Below, piece after piece: positions 1 through 9,670 of a stretch of 64,000 bases of DNA. Within the stretch, counting starts at the first letter, position 1; each line of letters opens with the position of its first letter. The notes under the pieces are model-generated. The model ran no database searches. It was not told the DNA's origin and saw only the letters and a list, made by a program, of their open reading frames with translations. The position numbers and the translations under genes are program-made. Source of the stretch: Superficieibacter electus (GTDB lineage Bacteria > Pseudomonadota > Gammaproteobacteria > Enterobacterales > Enterobacteriaceae); the NCBI RefSeq assembly GCF_002915575.1, contig NZ_PQGD01000004.1:124001-188000 (forward strand), read 5' to 3'.

Positions 1-87
1 ATTGCCGATGGAGTCCAGAGAGCAGCAACCAGCAGAAATCAACCCCTGTGCTTTTCCAGTAATTGAAAGATATGCAATATTCGCCAT
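1..87 (-). CDS. hcp: Hcp-family type VI secretion protein, N-terminal fragment cut by the window edge
   Basis: The minus strand opens an ATG at 87 and reads 29 codons to the window edge without a stop. The peptide begins MANIAYLSITGKAQGLISAG and continues through a CCSLDSIGN stretch. That beginning is typical of the enteric Hcp family whose members form the type VI secretion inner tube or carry C-terminal toxin extensions. An AGGA element lies about nine bases before the ATG. The gene runs in the same direction as galR and lies after the galR terminator, in the place where E. coli has lysA. Whether it is a plain Hcp or a toxin-bearing one cannot be seen. Confidence 0.75.
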   Translation of the reverse strand, partial: MANIAYLSITGKAQGLISAGCCSLDSIGN

Positions 88-259
88 ATATATATCCTAA
101 TTCATTTGGTTAACTTATTAATCATCAATATCATTGGTAAGAAAGTATTAAGATTGCATTTTTTGAGAAAGGAAAAGCAGGCAAAACGTGCTTTTATTTG
201 TGCAGCGGGAATAATGGTAAAAGGATAATATTTAGGAAGGTGATAATAATGGTTTATTA

Positions 260-290
260 ATAAATAACGGCAATGACATTGTCATTGCCG
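260..290 (-). terminator. galR terminator
   Basis: A perfect 23-bp hairpin (two 11-bp arms around one base, 268-290) starts nine bases past the galR stop. On the minus strand it is followed by a TTATTTATT tract, as expected for an intrinsic terminator. Confidence 0.75.
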
Positions 291-298
291 GAATACCC

Positions 299-1306
299 TC
301 AGCCCTCGTTCAACGTACTCACCGACTGCCGGCGCACCAGCGTCGGACTAAACAGATGGGTGATTTCCGGCAGCGGTCGTTCTTCCGAAAGCGCCAGCGC
401 CAGTTCGGCGGCCTGAGTTGCCATGGTGACGATAGGGTAGCGCACGGTGGTCAGTCGGGGGCGCACGTAGCGCGAGACCAGCACGTCATCAAAACCAATC
501 AGTGAGATCTCCCGTGGGACGTCAATGCCGTTGTCATTCAGCACGCCCATTGCCCCAGCGGCCATGGAATCGTTATAGCAGGCAATGGCGGTGAAATTTT
601 TCCCGCGGCCCAGCAATTCAGTCATCACCTGCTCACCGCCGCTTTCATCCGGCTCGCCGAAGGTGACAAGTCGATCGTTAACGGGGAGGCCGCTTTCTTT
701 TAATGCATCGTAATAGCCCTGCAAACGATCTTCCGCGTCAGAAATAGCATGATTGGAGCACAAATAGCCGATACGGGTGTGGCCCTGCTGGATCAGGTGG
801 CGGGTGGCAAGCCATGCGCCATAGCGATCGTCCAGCGCGACGCAGCGATCTTTAAATCCCGGCAGAATACGGTTAATTAATACCATGCCGGGGATCTGTT
901 TCATCAGACTCACCAGCTCAGCATCAGGGATCATTTTGGCATGTACCACCAGCGCAGCACAGCGGTGACGCATCAGTTGCTCGATGGCCTGCCGCTCTTT
1001 ATGTTCATCGTGATAGCCATTGCCGATCAATAAAAAATTGCCGGTGTGGTAGGCCACTTGCTCCACGGCTTTCACCATGGCACCAAAAAAAGGATCGGAA
1101 ACATCGCCCACCACCAGACCAATAGTTTCTGTCGCCTGTTGGGCCAGCGCACGCGCATTGGCATTCGGGTGATAGGAAAGGGATTCCATTGCCGTCAGTA
1201 CAGCCTGACGTGAGGTATCGCTGGCTTTAGGAGAATGATTAATAACGCGTGAAACGGTGGCGACAGAAACGCCTGCGAGCCGGGCTACATCTTTTATGGT
1301 CGCCAT
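299..1306 (-). CDS. galR: Galactose operon repressor GalR
   Basis: LacI-family repressor of galactose uptake and catabolism genes, released from DNA by galactose. The 335-residue product starts with the LacI-type helix-turn-helix (TIKDVARLAGVSVATVSRVI, residues 3-22). It is followed by the hinge and a periplasmic-binding-protein-like sugar domain with the GalR signatures VVGDVSDPFFGAM and LIGFDDVLVSRYV. It is nearly identical to E. coli GalR over its length but ends a few residues earlier (E. coli 343). It diverges from aas, with the small RNA gene and an operator-like palindrome in between. The window shows no lysA next to it, unlike E. coli. Confidence 0.97.
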   Translation of the reverse strand: MATIKDVARLAGVSVATVSRVINHSPKASDTSRQAVLTAMESLSYHPNANARALAQQATETIGLVVGDVSDPFFGAMVKAVEQVAYHTGNFLLIGNGYHDEHKERQAIEQLMRHRCAALVVHAKMIPDAELVSLMKQIPGMVLINRILPGFKDRCVALDDRYGAWLATRHLIQQGHTRIGYLCSNHAISDAEDRLQGYYDALKESGLPVNDRLVTFGEPDESGGEQVMTELLGRGKNFTAIACYNDSMAAGAMGVLNDNGIDVPREISLIGFDDVLVSRYVRPRLTTVRYPIVTMATQAAELALALSEERPLPEITHLFSPTLVRRQSVSTLNEG

Positions 1307-1319
1307 ACTTTGCCTTATG

Positions 1320-1335
1320 GGGTAAACGTTTACAT
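1320..1335. promoter_or_regulatory. Probable GalR (LacI-family) operator
   Basis: The 12-bp perfect palindrome GTAAACGTTTAC (1322-1333) lies 16 bases before the galR start codon. It matches the core of the GalR/GalS operator consensus (GTGTAANCGNTTACAC). Its position suggests autoregulation of galR. The binding is inferred; a PurR or CytR-like protein could also recognise such a site. Confidence 0.6.
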
Positions 1336-1555
1336 CGTAATAAGTTTTACGGAAAAACCGTCGTTCTTCAAGGAGATTAACTTAGCACGCCTGAATACCG
1401 TCGCCTGTGATCGCCGTCAGTAATGTTATCGCGGGCGGTATTCATTTCGATGATGAAACGAGAAAAAGCTAATTAATACCTTTGGTTACACTTTGCGCAA
1501 GGATGTTGCGATTGTCCGCTGGTGAACGCATAACGAGGATTGCTACTCTGATTAT

Positions 1556-1642
1556 CCCAGAGGTATTGATTGGTGAGATTTTTTGGTACGACCTTCGTAC
1601 TTGACTCTTACACCGGCCTGCGCAGATGCGCAGGTTTTTTTT
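1556..1642 (+). ncRNA. omrA: OmrA-type Hfq-binding small RNA
   Basis: The RNA starts with CCCAGAGGTATTGATTGGTG, the conserved 5' seed shared by OmrA and OmrB. It ends in the stem CCTGCGC-AGAT-GCGCAGG followed by eight T (1617-1642). In E. coli these RNAs are induced by EnvZ-OmpR and repress outer-membrane protein mRNAs (cirA, fecA, ompT), csgD and ompR by base pairing of the 5' end. The location, between aas and galR and in the direction of aas, is the E. coli position. The internal section (GGTACGACCTTCGTAC hairpin) resembles OmrA rather than OmrB. E. coli has two tandem copies; only one is present here. Confidence 0.93.
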
Positions 1643-1720
1643 CGCCTCCATTTTGCGCTTGCGCCTGTTATGCTAAAGCTATAGCTTGCAAACATAGACG
1701 GTCATGCAAAGGGAGTTGAT

Positions 1721-3880
1721 ATGCTTTTGAGTTTTTTCCGCCAGCTTTTTCAGGTCATGTTCCGGGTAAAAGTGACTGGCGATGCTCAGGCCCTTCATCA
1801 GCAAAAACTACTGATCACCCCGAATCATGTCTCCTTTATTGATGGTGTGCTGCTGGCGCTGTTTCTGCCTGTTCGCCCGACCTTCGCGGTCTACTCCTCG
1901 ATCAGCCAGCAATGGTATATGCGCTGGCTTAAGCCGTTGATTGATATTGTGCCGCTGGACCCGACCAAACCAATGTCCATCAAGCATCTGGTGCGCCTGA
2001 TTGAGCAGGGTAAACCGGTGGTCATCTTCCCGGAAGGGCGCATTTCTGTGTCCGGTTCGCTAATGAAGATTTATGACGGTGCGGCGTTTGTCGCGGCGAA
2101 AGCGGGCGCAACCATTGTGCCGGTACGCATCGAGGGCGCTGAGCTAACTTTTTTCAGCCGGCTGAAAGGGCTGGTGAAGCAACGCCTGTTCCCGCGCATC
2201 GCCATTCATATTCTGCCGCCGACCCATATCCCAATGCCGGACGCGCCACGCGCCCGCGACCGTCGTAAAATGGCGGGCGAAATGCTGCATCAAATCATGA
2301 TGGAAGCGCGCATGGCCGTGCGTGTGCGCGAGACGCTTTTCGAAGCCCTGCTGTCTGCGCAGTCCCGCTTTGGCGCGGGTAAGCACTGTGTGGAGGATAT
2401 TAACTTCCAGCCGGACAGCTACCGCAAACTGCTGACTAAAACGCTGTTTGTGGGGCGTATTCTGGAAAAATACAGTGTACAGGGTGAGAAAATCGGCCTG
2501 ATGCTGCCCAACGCCGCGATAAGCGCCGCCGTTATTTTTGGCGCAGTGTCTCGCGGACGTGTCCCGGCGATGATGAACTATACGGCGGGCGTCAAAGGGC
2601 TGACCAGCGCCATTACTGCCGCCGAGATCAAAACGGTTTTCACCTCACGTCAGTTTCTTGATAAGGGTAAGCTGTGGCATCTGCCGGAGCAGCTTAAACA
2701 GGTCCGCTGGATTTTTCTGGAAGATTTAAAAAGCGACGTGACCATCAGCGATAAGCTGTGGATTTTTGCACATTTGCTGATGCCCCGGCTGGCGCAAGTT
2801 GAACAGCAGCCGGAAGATGCGGCGGTGATCCTTTTCACGTCCGGCTCGGAAGGCAATCCCAAAGGGGTTGTCCACAGCCATAAAAGTATTCTGGCAAACG
2901 TTGAGCAGATCAAAACGATTGCCGACTTTACCGCCAACGATCGTTTTATGTCGGCACTGCCGCTGTTTCACTCCTTTGGCCTGACCGTGGGGCTGTTTAC
3001 GCCGCTGCTGACCGGCGCAGAAGTGTTTCTCTATCCAAGCCCGTTGCACTATCGCATCGTGCCGGAGCTGGTGTATGACCGCAACTGCACCGTGCTGTTT
3101 GGTACCTCAACCTTCCTCGGCAACTATGCCCGCTTCGCTCATCCTTACGATTTCTTCCGTCTGCGTTACGTGGTGGCGGGTGCAGAAAAATTGCAGGAGA
3201 GCACCCGCCAGCTCTGGCAGGATAAATTTGGCCTGCGCGTGCTGGAAGGCTATGGCGTGACCGAATGCGCGCCGGTGGTTTCCATCAATGTGCCGATGGC
3301 GGCGAAACCCGGCACCGTCGGGCGGATTCTGCCGGGCATGGACGCGCGTCTGCTGGCGGTACCGGGCATTGACGAGGGCGGCAGGCTGCAACTGAAGGGG
3401 CCGAACATTATGAGCGGCTACCTGCGGGTGGAAAATCCTGGCGTACTGGAAGCACCGACGGCAGAAAACCACAACGGAGAGGTGGAGAGCGGCTGGTATG
3501 ACACCGGAGATATCGTCGCCTTTGATGAACAGGGTTTTGTTCGCATTCAGGGCCGCGCCAAACGCTTTGCCAAAATTGCCGGGGAAATGGTGTCGCTGGA
3601 GATGGTCGAGCAGCTGGCGCTGGCGGTATCACCTGACAAAATGCATGCCACGGCCATCAAGCAGGATGCCAACAAAGGCGAGGCTCTGGTGCTGTTTACC
3701 ACCGACAGCGAACTGGCGCGTGATAAGCTGCAACAACACGCCCGGGCGAACGGCGTACCTGAACTTGCGGTGCCGCGCGATATCCGCTTTATCAAGCAGA
3801 TGCCGCTTCTGGGCAGCGGTAAGCCGGATTTTGTCACCTTAAAAGCGATGGTCGATGAGGCGGAACACACAGATGAGTGA
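1721..3880 (+). CDS. aas: Bifunctional 2-acylglycerophosphoethanolamine acyltransferase / acyl-ACP synthetase
   Basis: Inner-membrane enzyme that re-acylates lysophosphatidylethanolamine, the waste product of lipoprotein acylation, using fatty acid activated on bound ACP. The 719 residues equal the E. coli length. The N-terminal third is a PlsC-type acyltransferase with the HX4D motif (NHVSFID, H36/D41) and FPEGR (103-107). The rest is an AMP-binding acyl-activating domain with [19 protein letters not shown] and [11 protein letters not shown]. The ATG follows an AGGGAG ribosome site. The stop overlaps the lplT start by eight bases, so import and re-acylation of the lysolipid are coupled. Confidence 0.97.
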   Translation: MLLSFFRQLFQVMFRVKVTGDAQALHQQKLLITPNHVSFIDGVLLALFLPVRPTFAVYSSISQQWYMRWLKPLIDIVPLDPTKPMSIKHLVRLIEQGKPVVIFPEGRISVSGSLMKIYDGAAFVAAKAGATIVPVRIEGAELTFFSRLKGLVKQRLFPRIAIHILPPTHIPMPDAPRARDRRKMAGEMLHQIMMEARMAVRVRETLFEALLSAQSRFGAGKHCVEDINFQPDSYRKLLTKTLFVGRILEKYSVQGEKIGLMLPNAAISAAVIFGAVSRGRVPAMMNYTAGVKGLTSAITAAEIKTVFTSRQFLDKGKLWHLPEQLKQVRWIFLEDLKSDVTISDKLWIFAHLLMPRLAQVEQQPEDAAVILFTSGSEGNPKGVVHSHKSILANVEQIKTIADFTANDRFMSALPLFHSFGLTVGLFTPLLTGAEVFLYPSPLHYRIVPELVYDRNCTVLFGTSTFLGNYARFAHPYDFFRLRYVVAGAEKLQESTRQLWQDKFGLRVLEGYGVTECAPVVSINVPMAAKPGTVGRILPGMDARLLAVPGIDEGGRLQLKGPNIMSGYLRVENPGVLEAPTAENHNGEVESGWYDTGDIVAFDEQGFVRIQGRAKRFAKIAGEMVSLEMVEQLALAVSPDKMHATAIKQDANKGEALVLFTTDSELARDKLQQHARANGVPELAVPRDIRFIKQMPLLGSGKPDFVTLKAMVDEAEHTDE

Positions 3881-5072
3881 GTCAGTACACACTAACACCT
3901 CGCTGTGGTCGAAGGGAATGAAGGCGGTCATTAGCGCCCAGTTTCTCTCGGCTTTTGCGGATAACGCGTTGCTGTTTGCCACCCTGGCGCTGATGAAAGA
4001 ACTGTTTTACCCGGACTGGAGCCAGCCTGTCCTGCAAATGGTGTTTGTAGGTGCTTACATACTTTTTGCGCCGTTTGTGGGACAGATCGCCGACAGCTTT
4101 GCCAAGGGGCGAGTGATGATGTTTGCCAACGTCCTGAAGCTGATTGGCGCGGCCAGCATCTGCTTTGGCGTTAACCCGTTTATTGGCTATACGCTGGTTG
4201 GCGTGGGAGCGGCCGCTTACTCACCGGCCAAGTACGGCATCCTTGGCGAGCTGACCACCGGAGACAAACTGGTAAAGGCGAATGGCCTGATGGAATCCTC
4301 TACCATTGCTTCCATTTTGCTGGGGTCAGTGGCTGGCGGCGTGCTGGCGGACTGGCACGTGATGGCGGCGCTCGGCGTCTGTGCTGTGGCTTATGCCGGG
4401 GCAATAGTCGCTAACGTGATGATCCCGAAACTCCCGGCAGCCCGCCCAGGCCAGTCGTGGCGCTTCACGCCGATGACCCGCAGCTTCTTTACCGCCTGCC
4501 GCGAGCTGTGGACTAACCCGGAGACCCGTTTTTCGCTGGTTGGCACCAGCTTGTTCTGGGGCGCTGGCGTGACGCTGCGTTTTCTGCTGGTACTGTGGGT
4601 GCCGGTGGCGCTCGGCATTGTCGATAACGCCACGCCGACCTATCTGAACGCGATGGTGGCGGTAGGGATTGTTGTTGGCGCAGGCGCGGCGGCGAAACTG
4701 ATCACCCTTGAAACCGTGGCCCGCTGTATGCCCGCGGGTATCCTGATCGGCGTGGGCGTGGTCTTCTTTGCGCTTCAGCATACCCAACTGCCGGCTTACG
4801 GACTGCTGCTGTTAATCGGCATTATGGGTGGCTTTTTTGTAGTGCCGCTCAATGCGCTGTTGCAGGAGCGAGGCAAGAAAACCGTTGGCGCGGGTAATGC
4901 GATTGCGGTGCAAAACCTCGGTGAAAACAGCGCCATGCTGCTGATGCTGGGCCTGTACTCGCTGGCAGTCAAAGTCGGCGTGCCAATTGTCGGCGTGGGC
5001 GTCGGGTTTGGCGCAATCTTTGCGCTGGCGATTGCGGCGCTGTGGATCTGGGGACAGCGTCGCAAAGGGTAA
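3873..5072 (+). CDS. lplT: Lysophospholipid transporter LplT
   Basis: Major facilitator superfamily protein that flips lysophospholipids from the periplasmic to the cytoplasmic leaflet for Aas. The 399-residue product starts [19 protein letters not shown], as in E. coli (397). It has about twelve hydrophobic segments and the conserved loop [19 protein letters not shown]. An upstream in-frame ATG at 3855 would add six residues inside aas, but the ATG at 3873 matches the family start and overlaps the aas stop in an ATGAGTGA junction. Confidence 0.96.
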   Translation: MSESVHTNTSLWSKGMKAVISAQFLSAFADNALLFATLALMKELFYPDWSQPVLQMVFVGAYILFAPFVGQIADSFAKGRVMMFANVLKLIGAASICFGVNPFIGYTLVGVGAAAYSPAKYGILGELTTGDKLVKANGLMESSTIASILLGSVAGGVLADWHVMAALGVCAVAYAGAIVANVMIPKLPAARPGQSWRFTPMTRSFFTACRELWTNPETRFSLVGTSLFWGAGVTLRFLLVLWVPVALGIVDNATPTYLNAMVAVGIVVGAGAAAKLITLETVARCMPAGILIGVGVVFFALQHTQLPAYGLLLLIGIMGGFFVVPLNALLQERGKKTVGAGNAIAVQNLGENSAMLLMLGLYSLAVKVGVPIVGVGVGFGAIFALAIAALWIWGQRRKG

Positions 5073-5097
5073 GGTGACTTCACGTAGGGGGAAGGTA

Positions 5098-5182
5098 ATG
5101 CCGGATGGCGCTGCGCTTATCCGGCCTACAAAGGGGACAAATGGCTGCCCTGTAGGCCCGGTAAGCGTAGCGCCACCGGGCA
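5098..5182. repeat. REP pair (BIME) after lplT
   Basis: Two REP-type palindromes face each other: one from about 5099 (GCCGGATGGCGCTGCGCTTA) and an inverted one from 5151 (TGTAGGCCCGGTAAGCGTAG). They lie in the gap between the converging lplT and muiA-like genes. Such elements bind gyrase or IHF and protect 3' mRNA ends. Confidence 0.85.
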
Positions 5183-5231
5183 GGTAGCTCGGCGAGTATT
5201 CGACGAGGCGGCACAAAACCCGCAGCGTCCT

Positions 5232-6842
5232 TTAAAGCCCCGTCACTCTCGCGTTTTTGGGATATTTTACGGAATAGGAGAAGGGAATTTTCCTGTTTTC
5301 ACGCGCGTTCAGATGCAGAGTCCATTCAACGTTGCCCGTTTCTTTATCCAGTTGCGCTCCACCTAGCTGTGCTTTCTCAATCACAATATCACTAGTGGTA
5401 CTCACCGGTATTTGATCGACAACGGTCAGATCGACAGGCTGCGCATAGCTATTTTTAACGTTGAGCGTATAGCTAAAATTGCGCACCGCATCATTATCAA
5501 AGAAAGAGACCACATTCGCTTTTTTTAACATTTCGCGGCGCTGAATAATGATTTTGGTATCCTGTTGCAGCGTAATATCCAGGGTTTTTCCTTCTTCTGG
5601 CGCTTCCAGATAGCCGTTACCGGTTTTGTTATTGGCGAAAAAGATTTGGCTCTCGCCGGGAATAAGATCCAGCGTCTCCCAGTCAGCAACCTGCACCTGT
5701 AAAAACGCGCTGGGGTTTATTTTTGGCACAGCATAATAGCGGAATTTACCGTTAATTTTTTGCTCTTTTAACGCCACGGTGCGGGGAATGTTATCACTCT
5801 CAATATTCCACGGTAGGGAGAGAGTATAACTGGCACCTGTAAAGTCCTGGTGGTTGCCCACGCTGTTTTCAGGCTGTACTTTTCTGCTTCTGGTTGAAAG
5901 TGATGACGCGCCATCAGCAGAGCCTTTTTCAGATGGTGATGCGGCTATTCTGAGCGATCCTGACATAAAGCCTTTGTCTTTTGGTGACGGCAGGCCGATA
6001 TACTGCGGCTCAAGCGTCTGTGACGTCAGCCAGGTATCCGGCCTGACCGTCGAAAGTGTCAGCGCGATATTTTCCCAGTTCAGTCCCGTGTGCTGCTGAA
6101 TACGGGCTTTATAAACTAATGTCACTGGCTGGTTAATTGCGCTGGCACGTACGTCGTAAGCGGGCGTCCATCGCGCCAGCGGGGTGATATAGCTGACTGT
6201 GGCCTGAGAGGTTACGGGGGCTGGTGTAAAGACTTTTACCACAATCTGATTTTCGGTCAGTGAATCAGGTCGATCGTCCTGATTTTGCTTGCGCAGCTCC
6301 GCAATCTCCTGGGTTTTTACCTTGATTTGATTGTCGAGTTCCGCCCGCGCAGTTAATAACGTGTCGTTTTTTTCCTGCACCAGCTGTAAATATTTGGCAA
6401 CGTCTGCGGCGCTGACCGCTTTATCTTTACCGCTTAATGTCTGATTATTTTCCAGTACCAGCAGTTGTGCGGCAATGCTTTCCTTGCGGGCGTTAAGCCG
6501 TGAAACCTCCAGCTCAGCATCGGCAATTCTTTTTTGCAGTTGGGTCAGAGTGGCCGTTTCATCATTCTGCGCCAGCACCGTGCGCAGGCTGGATGATAAG
6601 ATTTGAACATCATGATCCATCATCACATTAATGCTTTGATAATCAACATTTTTGGCAAGGTGAGTGAAAATGATTTCACTTTGCCCGGCAGGCAGATTGA
6701 TTTCACTTGTGCCATTCATTTCAGCGGCGGAAAGAAATAGCGTGGCGCTGGTCAGTTTCACATCCTGGGTGAATTGCGCGGCGTGAACGGAGAACACGCT
6801 TGCGCCTGACAACAGCAGGGTTAAAGGCAGTAATTTTAACAT
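5232..6842 (-). CDS. Secreted MuiA-family protein (DUF4140/DUF4139)
   Basis: A 536-residue exported protein of the mucoidy-inhibitor MuiA family, whose biochemical role is unknown. It begins with a signal peptide (MLKLLPLTLLLSGASVFSVHA, predicted cleavage after A21). A DUF4140-like N domain with SATLFLSAAEMNGTSEINLP follows. A coiled-coil stretch covers roughly residues 95-195, and a large beta-rich DUF4139 domain (YKARIQQHTGLNWENIALTL) completes it. A GTG at 6863 in the same frame would add seven residues, but the ATG at 6842 gives a clean signal peptide and has AAGGAT ten bases upstream. E. coli K-12 lacks this gene at this locus; here it stands between lplT and tas. Confidence 0.8.
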   Translation of the reverse strand: MLKLLPLTLLLSGASVFSVHAAQFTQDVKLTSATLFLSAAEMNGTSEINLPAGQSEIIFTHLAKNVDYQSINVMMDHDVQILSSSLRTVLAQNDETATLTQLQKRIADAELEVSRLNARKESIAAQLLVLENNQTLSGKDKAVSAADVAKYLQLVQEKNDTLLTARAELDNQIKVKTQEIAELRKQNQDDRPDSLTENQIVVKVFTPAPVTSQATVSYITPLARWTPAYDVRASAINQPVTLVYKARIQQHTGLNWENIALTLSTVRPDTWLTSQTLEPQYIGLPSPKDKGFMSGSLRIAASPSEKGSADGASSLSTRSRKVQPENSVGNHQDFTGASYTLSLPWNIESDNIPRTVALKEQKINGKFRYYAVPKINPSAFLQVQVADWETLDLIPGESQIFFANNKTGNGYLEAPEEGKTLDITLQQDTKIIIQRREMLKKANVVSFFDNDAVRNFSYTLNVKNSYAQPVDLTVVDQIPVSTTSDIVIEKAQLGGAQLDKETGNVEWTLHLNARENRKIPFSYSVKYPKNARVTGL

Positions 6843-6961
6843 ACAGGTTGTTATCCTTAACACGTAACAGGATAGCCAGTATGCGATCGCAGAGGAGGGA
6901 AAACGTTGATTAAAAGAGGTGAAATGTTGTCCGCCAGGGTCCGTCGGCGGACAACCGCCGC

Positions 6962-8002
6962 TTACGGAGCCGGGTAGGTATATACCTGATGCACCGCTTC
7001 AATCTCCGCCAGTACCTCTTCACTGAGTTCCAGGTGCAGACTGTCCACATTAGCTTTTAGCTGCTCCATCGTCGTGGCACCCAGCAGCGTGCTGGCGACG
7101 AACGGCTGGCGGCGAACGAATGCCAGCGCCATCTGCGACGGATCGAGACCGTGGCGTCTGGCAATATCGACGTACGCGGCAACCGCTTTTTGCGCCTGTT
7201 CACCGCTGTAGCGGGTAAAACGGCTGAACAATGTATTACGTGCGCCCGCCGGTTTTGCGCCGTTGAGGTATTTTCCGCTCAGCGTGCCGAACGCAAGGCA
7301 GGAATACGCCAGTAGCTCCACGCCTTCAAACTGACTCACCTCAGCCAGCCCCACTTCATAGCTGCGGTTGAGCAGGCTATACGGGTTCTGAATGGTCACG
7401 ATACGCGGCAAATCGTGTTTATCCGCCAGGTGCAAATAGCGCATCACGCCAAATGCGGTTTCATTAGAAACGCCAATGTAGCGAATTTTGCCTGCGCGTT
7501 GATATTCCGTTAATGCCTCCAGCGTTTCCAGCAGGGAGACAACCGGTGCAGACTCAGTCCAGCTATAGCCCAGCTTGCCAAAACAGTTGGTGGCACGCTG
7601 CGGCCAGTGAACCTGGTACAGATCGAGATAGTCGGTTTGCAGCCGTTTCAGGCTCTGATCCAGCGCCTCACGAATATTTTTCCGATCCAGTGCCTGATTC
7701 GGGCGGATACCGCTGTCGCCATTGCGGCTCGGGCCGCTGACCTTGGAGGCGATAATCAGTTTTTCACGACTCCCGTGCTTCGCCAGCCAGTTGCCGACGT
7801 AGGTTTCAGTCAATCCCTGCGTTTCCGGGCGCGGCGGAACGGGATACATCTCAGCGACGTCAATCAGGTTAATACCCTGGCTTATGGCATAATCAAGCTG
7901 TGCATGGGCGTCGGCTTCGCTGTTTTGTTCACCAAACGTCATTGTGCCCAGCCCCAGGGTGCTGATTTCAAGCGAGCTGTGGGGGATACGGTGATAGTGC
8001 AT
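6962..8002 (-). CDS. tas: Aldo/keto reductase Tas
   Basis: NADP(H)-dependent aldo/keto reductase family member. In E. coli, overexpression relieves tyrosine auxotrophy under starvation, but the natural substrate is not known. The 346-residue product matches E. coli Tas along its whole length, with the catalytic tetrad regions DVAEMY, ASKVSG and YQVHWPQ and the C-terminal cofactor segment STLLGATTMEQL. The gene stands alone, downstream of ygdR on the same strand with a terminator between them. Confidence 0.95.
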   Translation of the reverse strand: MHYHRIPHSSLEISTLGLGTMTFGEQNSEADAHAQLDYAISQGINLIDVAEMYPVPPRPETQGLTETYVGNWLAKHGSREKLIIASKVSGPSRNGDSGIRPNQALDRKNIREALDQSLKRLQTDYLDLYQVHWPQRATNCFGKLGYSWTESAPVVSLLETLEALTEYQRAGKIRYIGVSNETAFGVMRYLHLADKHDLPRIVTIQNPYSLLNRSYEVGLAEVSQFEGVELLAYSCLAFGTLSGKYLNGAKPAGARNTLFSRFTRYSGEQAQKAVAAYVDIARRHGLDPSQMALAFVRRQPFVASTLLGATTMEQLKANVDSLHLELSEEVLAEIEAVHQVYTYPAP

Positions 8003-8096
8003 AGCCGAATTCCTTTTTTATGTCACGTCAGGAACGTCCTGACAAAGGAATATAAAAATGGCAGAGGCAAAGAAAAAGGGAAAGTAAAAAATCATA

Positions 8097-8119
8097 AAGG
8101 CCAGCGGATGGCTGACCTT
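8097..8119 (-). terminator. Terminator after ygdR
   Basis: On the minus strand AAGGTCAGC pairs with GCTGGCCTT around a CATCC loop (one G-T pair). A TATGATTTTTT tract follows. It starts seven bases past the ygdR stop. Confidence 0.65.
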
Positions 8120-8125
8120 CAACGC

Positions 8126-8344
8126 TTAACGCTCAATAATCTGTGAAATTTCATCGCGGTTAATCTGTACTGAATTACCCTGCTGGTCGTGGTAGCTCAC
8201 CAGGCCGGTATCATTATCCACTTCTGGCTTACCGTCGGTAAGGATCATCCTACCGTCTTTTGTTGCCATAACATAGTCGCTGCTACAGCCTGAAACCACA
8301 CAGGCTAACCCAACAGCCGATATTAACACTCCCCATTTTTTCAC
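8126..8344 (-). CDS. ygdR: YgdI/YgdR family lipoprotein
   Basis: A 72-residue lipoprotein of unknown function, same length as E. coli YgdR. The signal peptide ends in a lipobox with the acylated cysteine at about residue 20 ([15 protein letters not shown]). The mature part is one small beta-rich DUF903 domain with the [18 protein letters not shown] signature. A paralogue, ygdI, lies at 39.1 kb in this window and shares the YVM-T-DGR-I-SDGKP pattern. Confidence 0.93.
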   Translation of the reverse strand: MKKWGVLISAVGLACVVSGCSSDYVMATKDGRMILTDGKPEVDNDTGLVSYHDQQGNSVQINRDEISQIIER

Positions 8345-8458
8345 CTTATTTGTCCTCTTCGCTGACCGATACTGTTATTAGTCTAGTAATAGCGCAGACG
8401 GTTGACAGAAAAAAAGCAGGAAATTCTTAAAGCTGAATGAGAAAGGTAAAGATCGGCG

Positions 8459-9154
8459 TTAATTCCCGGCCAGTAAAAAATGGCGTGCCAGCAGGGCCGC
8501 AGTAAAGTTTTTCTTCAGGTAGAAGCCACGCGGCAGGGTAAGGATAGGTTCCCCATGCGCCCCAATCGCTTCCGTTAATGCACGGCTGTTAGCCGCTTTT
8601 GGTCGCAATTGTAATACCTCGCCATGGCGAGCGGTGATGCGTTCTACCTGTCCCAGCACAATGAGATCCATCAGTTCTTCCCAATCCATGCGTAACTGGC
8701 GATCCTCTTCGTCGTTGGGAGTCCAGAGCAGGGGAGTGCCCACCCGGCGCTCTGCCAGCGGGATCGCGCGCTCGCCTTCAACCGGGACCCACAACACTCG
8801 CTTCAATTTGTGACGCACATGGCTGGTTTCCCAGCTTACCCCACTGTTGCCGGTTAGCGGTGCAACGCATACAAACGTTGTTTCCAGCGGACGTCCGCGG
8901 CTGTCCACCGGAATGGTTTTTAGCTCCACCCCCAGCGCAGCAAAATCCTGTTCGGGCTTACTCCCCGCGCTGGCTCCCAGCCATATCTCAAGCAGGACGC
9001 CGATCCAGCCTTTATCCCGTTTTAAGTCGCGCGGAATGGGCAGTCCCGCCAGCGTCGCCAACTCGCCCAGGGAATACCCGGCGAGTTGCTGCGCCTGCGC
9101 CAATAACTGCGCTTGCGTTTTGGGTGGCGAAGCCAGAGGGGAGAGAGAACACAT
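8459..9154 (-). CDS. mutH: Methyl-directed mismatch repair endonuclease MutH
   Basis: Nicks the unmethylated strand at hemimethylated GATC sites after activation by MutS-MutL. The 231-residue product (E. coli 229) keeps the catalytic triad at the E. coli numbering: D70, E77 and K79 in [13 protein letters not shown]. The C-terminal [16 protein letters not shown] is conserved. An earlier in-frame ATG at 9196 would add fourteen residues not found in the family. The ATG at 9154 has AAGG eight bases upstream and restores the family length. The gene diverges from rppH across DARS2. Confidence 0.96.
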   Translation of the reverse strand: MCSLSPLASPPKTQAQLLAQAQQLAGYSLGELATLAGLPIPRDLKRDKGWIGVLLEIWLGASAGSKPEQDFAALGVELKTIPVDSRGRPLETTFVCVAPLTGNSGVSWETSHVRHKLKRVLWVPVEGERAIPLAERRVGTPLLWTPNDEEDRQLRMDWEELMDLIVLGQVERITARHGEVLQLRPKAANSRALTEAIGAHGEPILTLPRGFYLKKNFTAALLARHFLLAGN

Positions 9155-9324
9155 AGTCACAACCTTGGTTAAAAAATGAGCGGTAATCTTACCCACCGTG
9201 GACAGAGTTTAACTTTTTCTTTTTACAGACAACAGCATCATGATTTTTATATGTTTTTTTAGCAGCGCACGATGCGTTATTTCTTCCAGAAAAAGGTTTT
9301 CCAAATCTGGTCACTGACAATGAA

Positions 9325-9670
9325 CAGGATCTTACACCATGTTATCCACAGAAAAATGGGATAACTGTTAAAAACCCCCACTACTGTTTCCATTTACAGC
9401 CTTGACGGCAGACGAAAATCGAATTTTTACACAAAAAGTGACTAACTTATTGGCACAATCTGTGGATAAATCCTGCGCTGTTCGATCTTTCATCACCTGT
9501 TGGATCTTCAATGTGATAAGTATCACAATTTTAGCCTTTATGATGCGGGGTGTACGATTAATTTATTGAATATACGTGAATTATTTTTTCTGCGCTTTTG
9601 TGCGTCGTTAAGACTAGTCCGGGTTTTCCCACGTTAATTCCATACTTCTTCACAACTCTATCCACAGAAA
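9325..9670. promoter_or_regulatory. DARS2: DnaA-reactivating sequence DARS2
   Basis: The 638-bp mutH-rppH gap has no gene of its own but contains a cluster of DnaA boxes. Two match the strict consensus: TTATCCACA at 9342-9350 on the plus strand and its inverse TGTGGATAA at 9471-9479. CTATCCACA (9658-9666) and TTTTACACA (9425-9433) each differ by one base. In E. coli, DARS2 lies exactly between mutH and rppH (ygdP). There it promotes exchange of ADP for ATP on DnaA with help from IHF and Fis, timing initiation at oriC. Exact boundaries and the IHF and Fis sites could not be fixed by eye. Confidence 0.8.

Noticed and set aside
1469-1651. A 60-codon frame on the minus strand across OmrA
   Set aside because: It is antisense to a well-supported small RNA and has no ribosome site.
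8847-9179. Plus-strand frames of about 100 codons over mutH
   Set aside because: They are shadows of mutH, whose catalytic residues and family length are clear.
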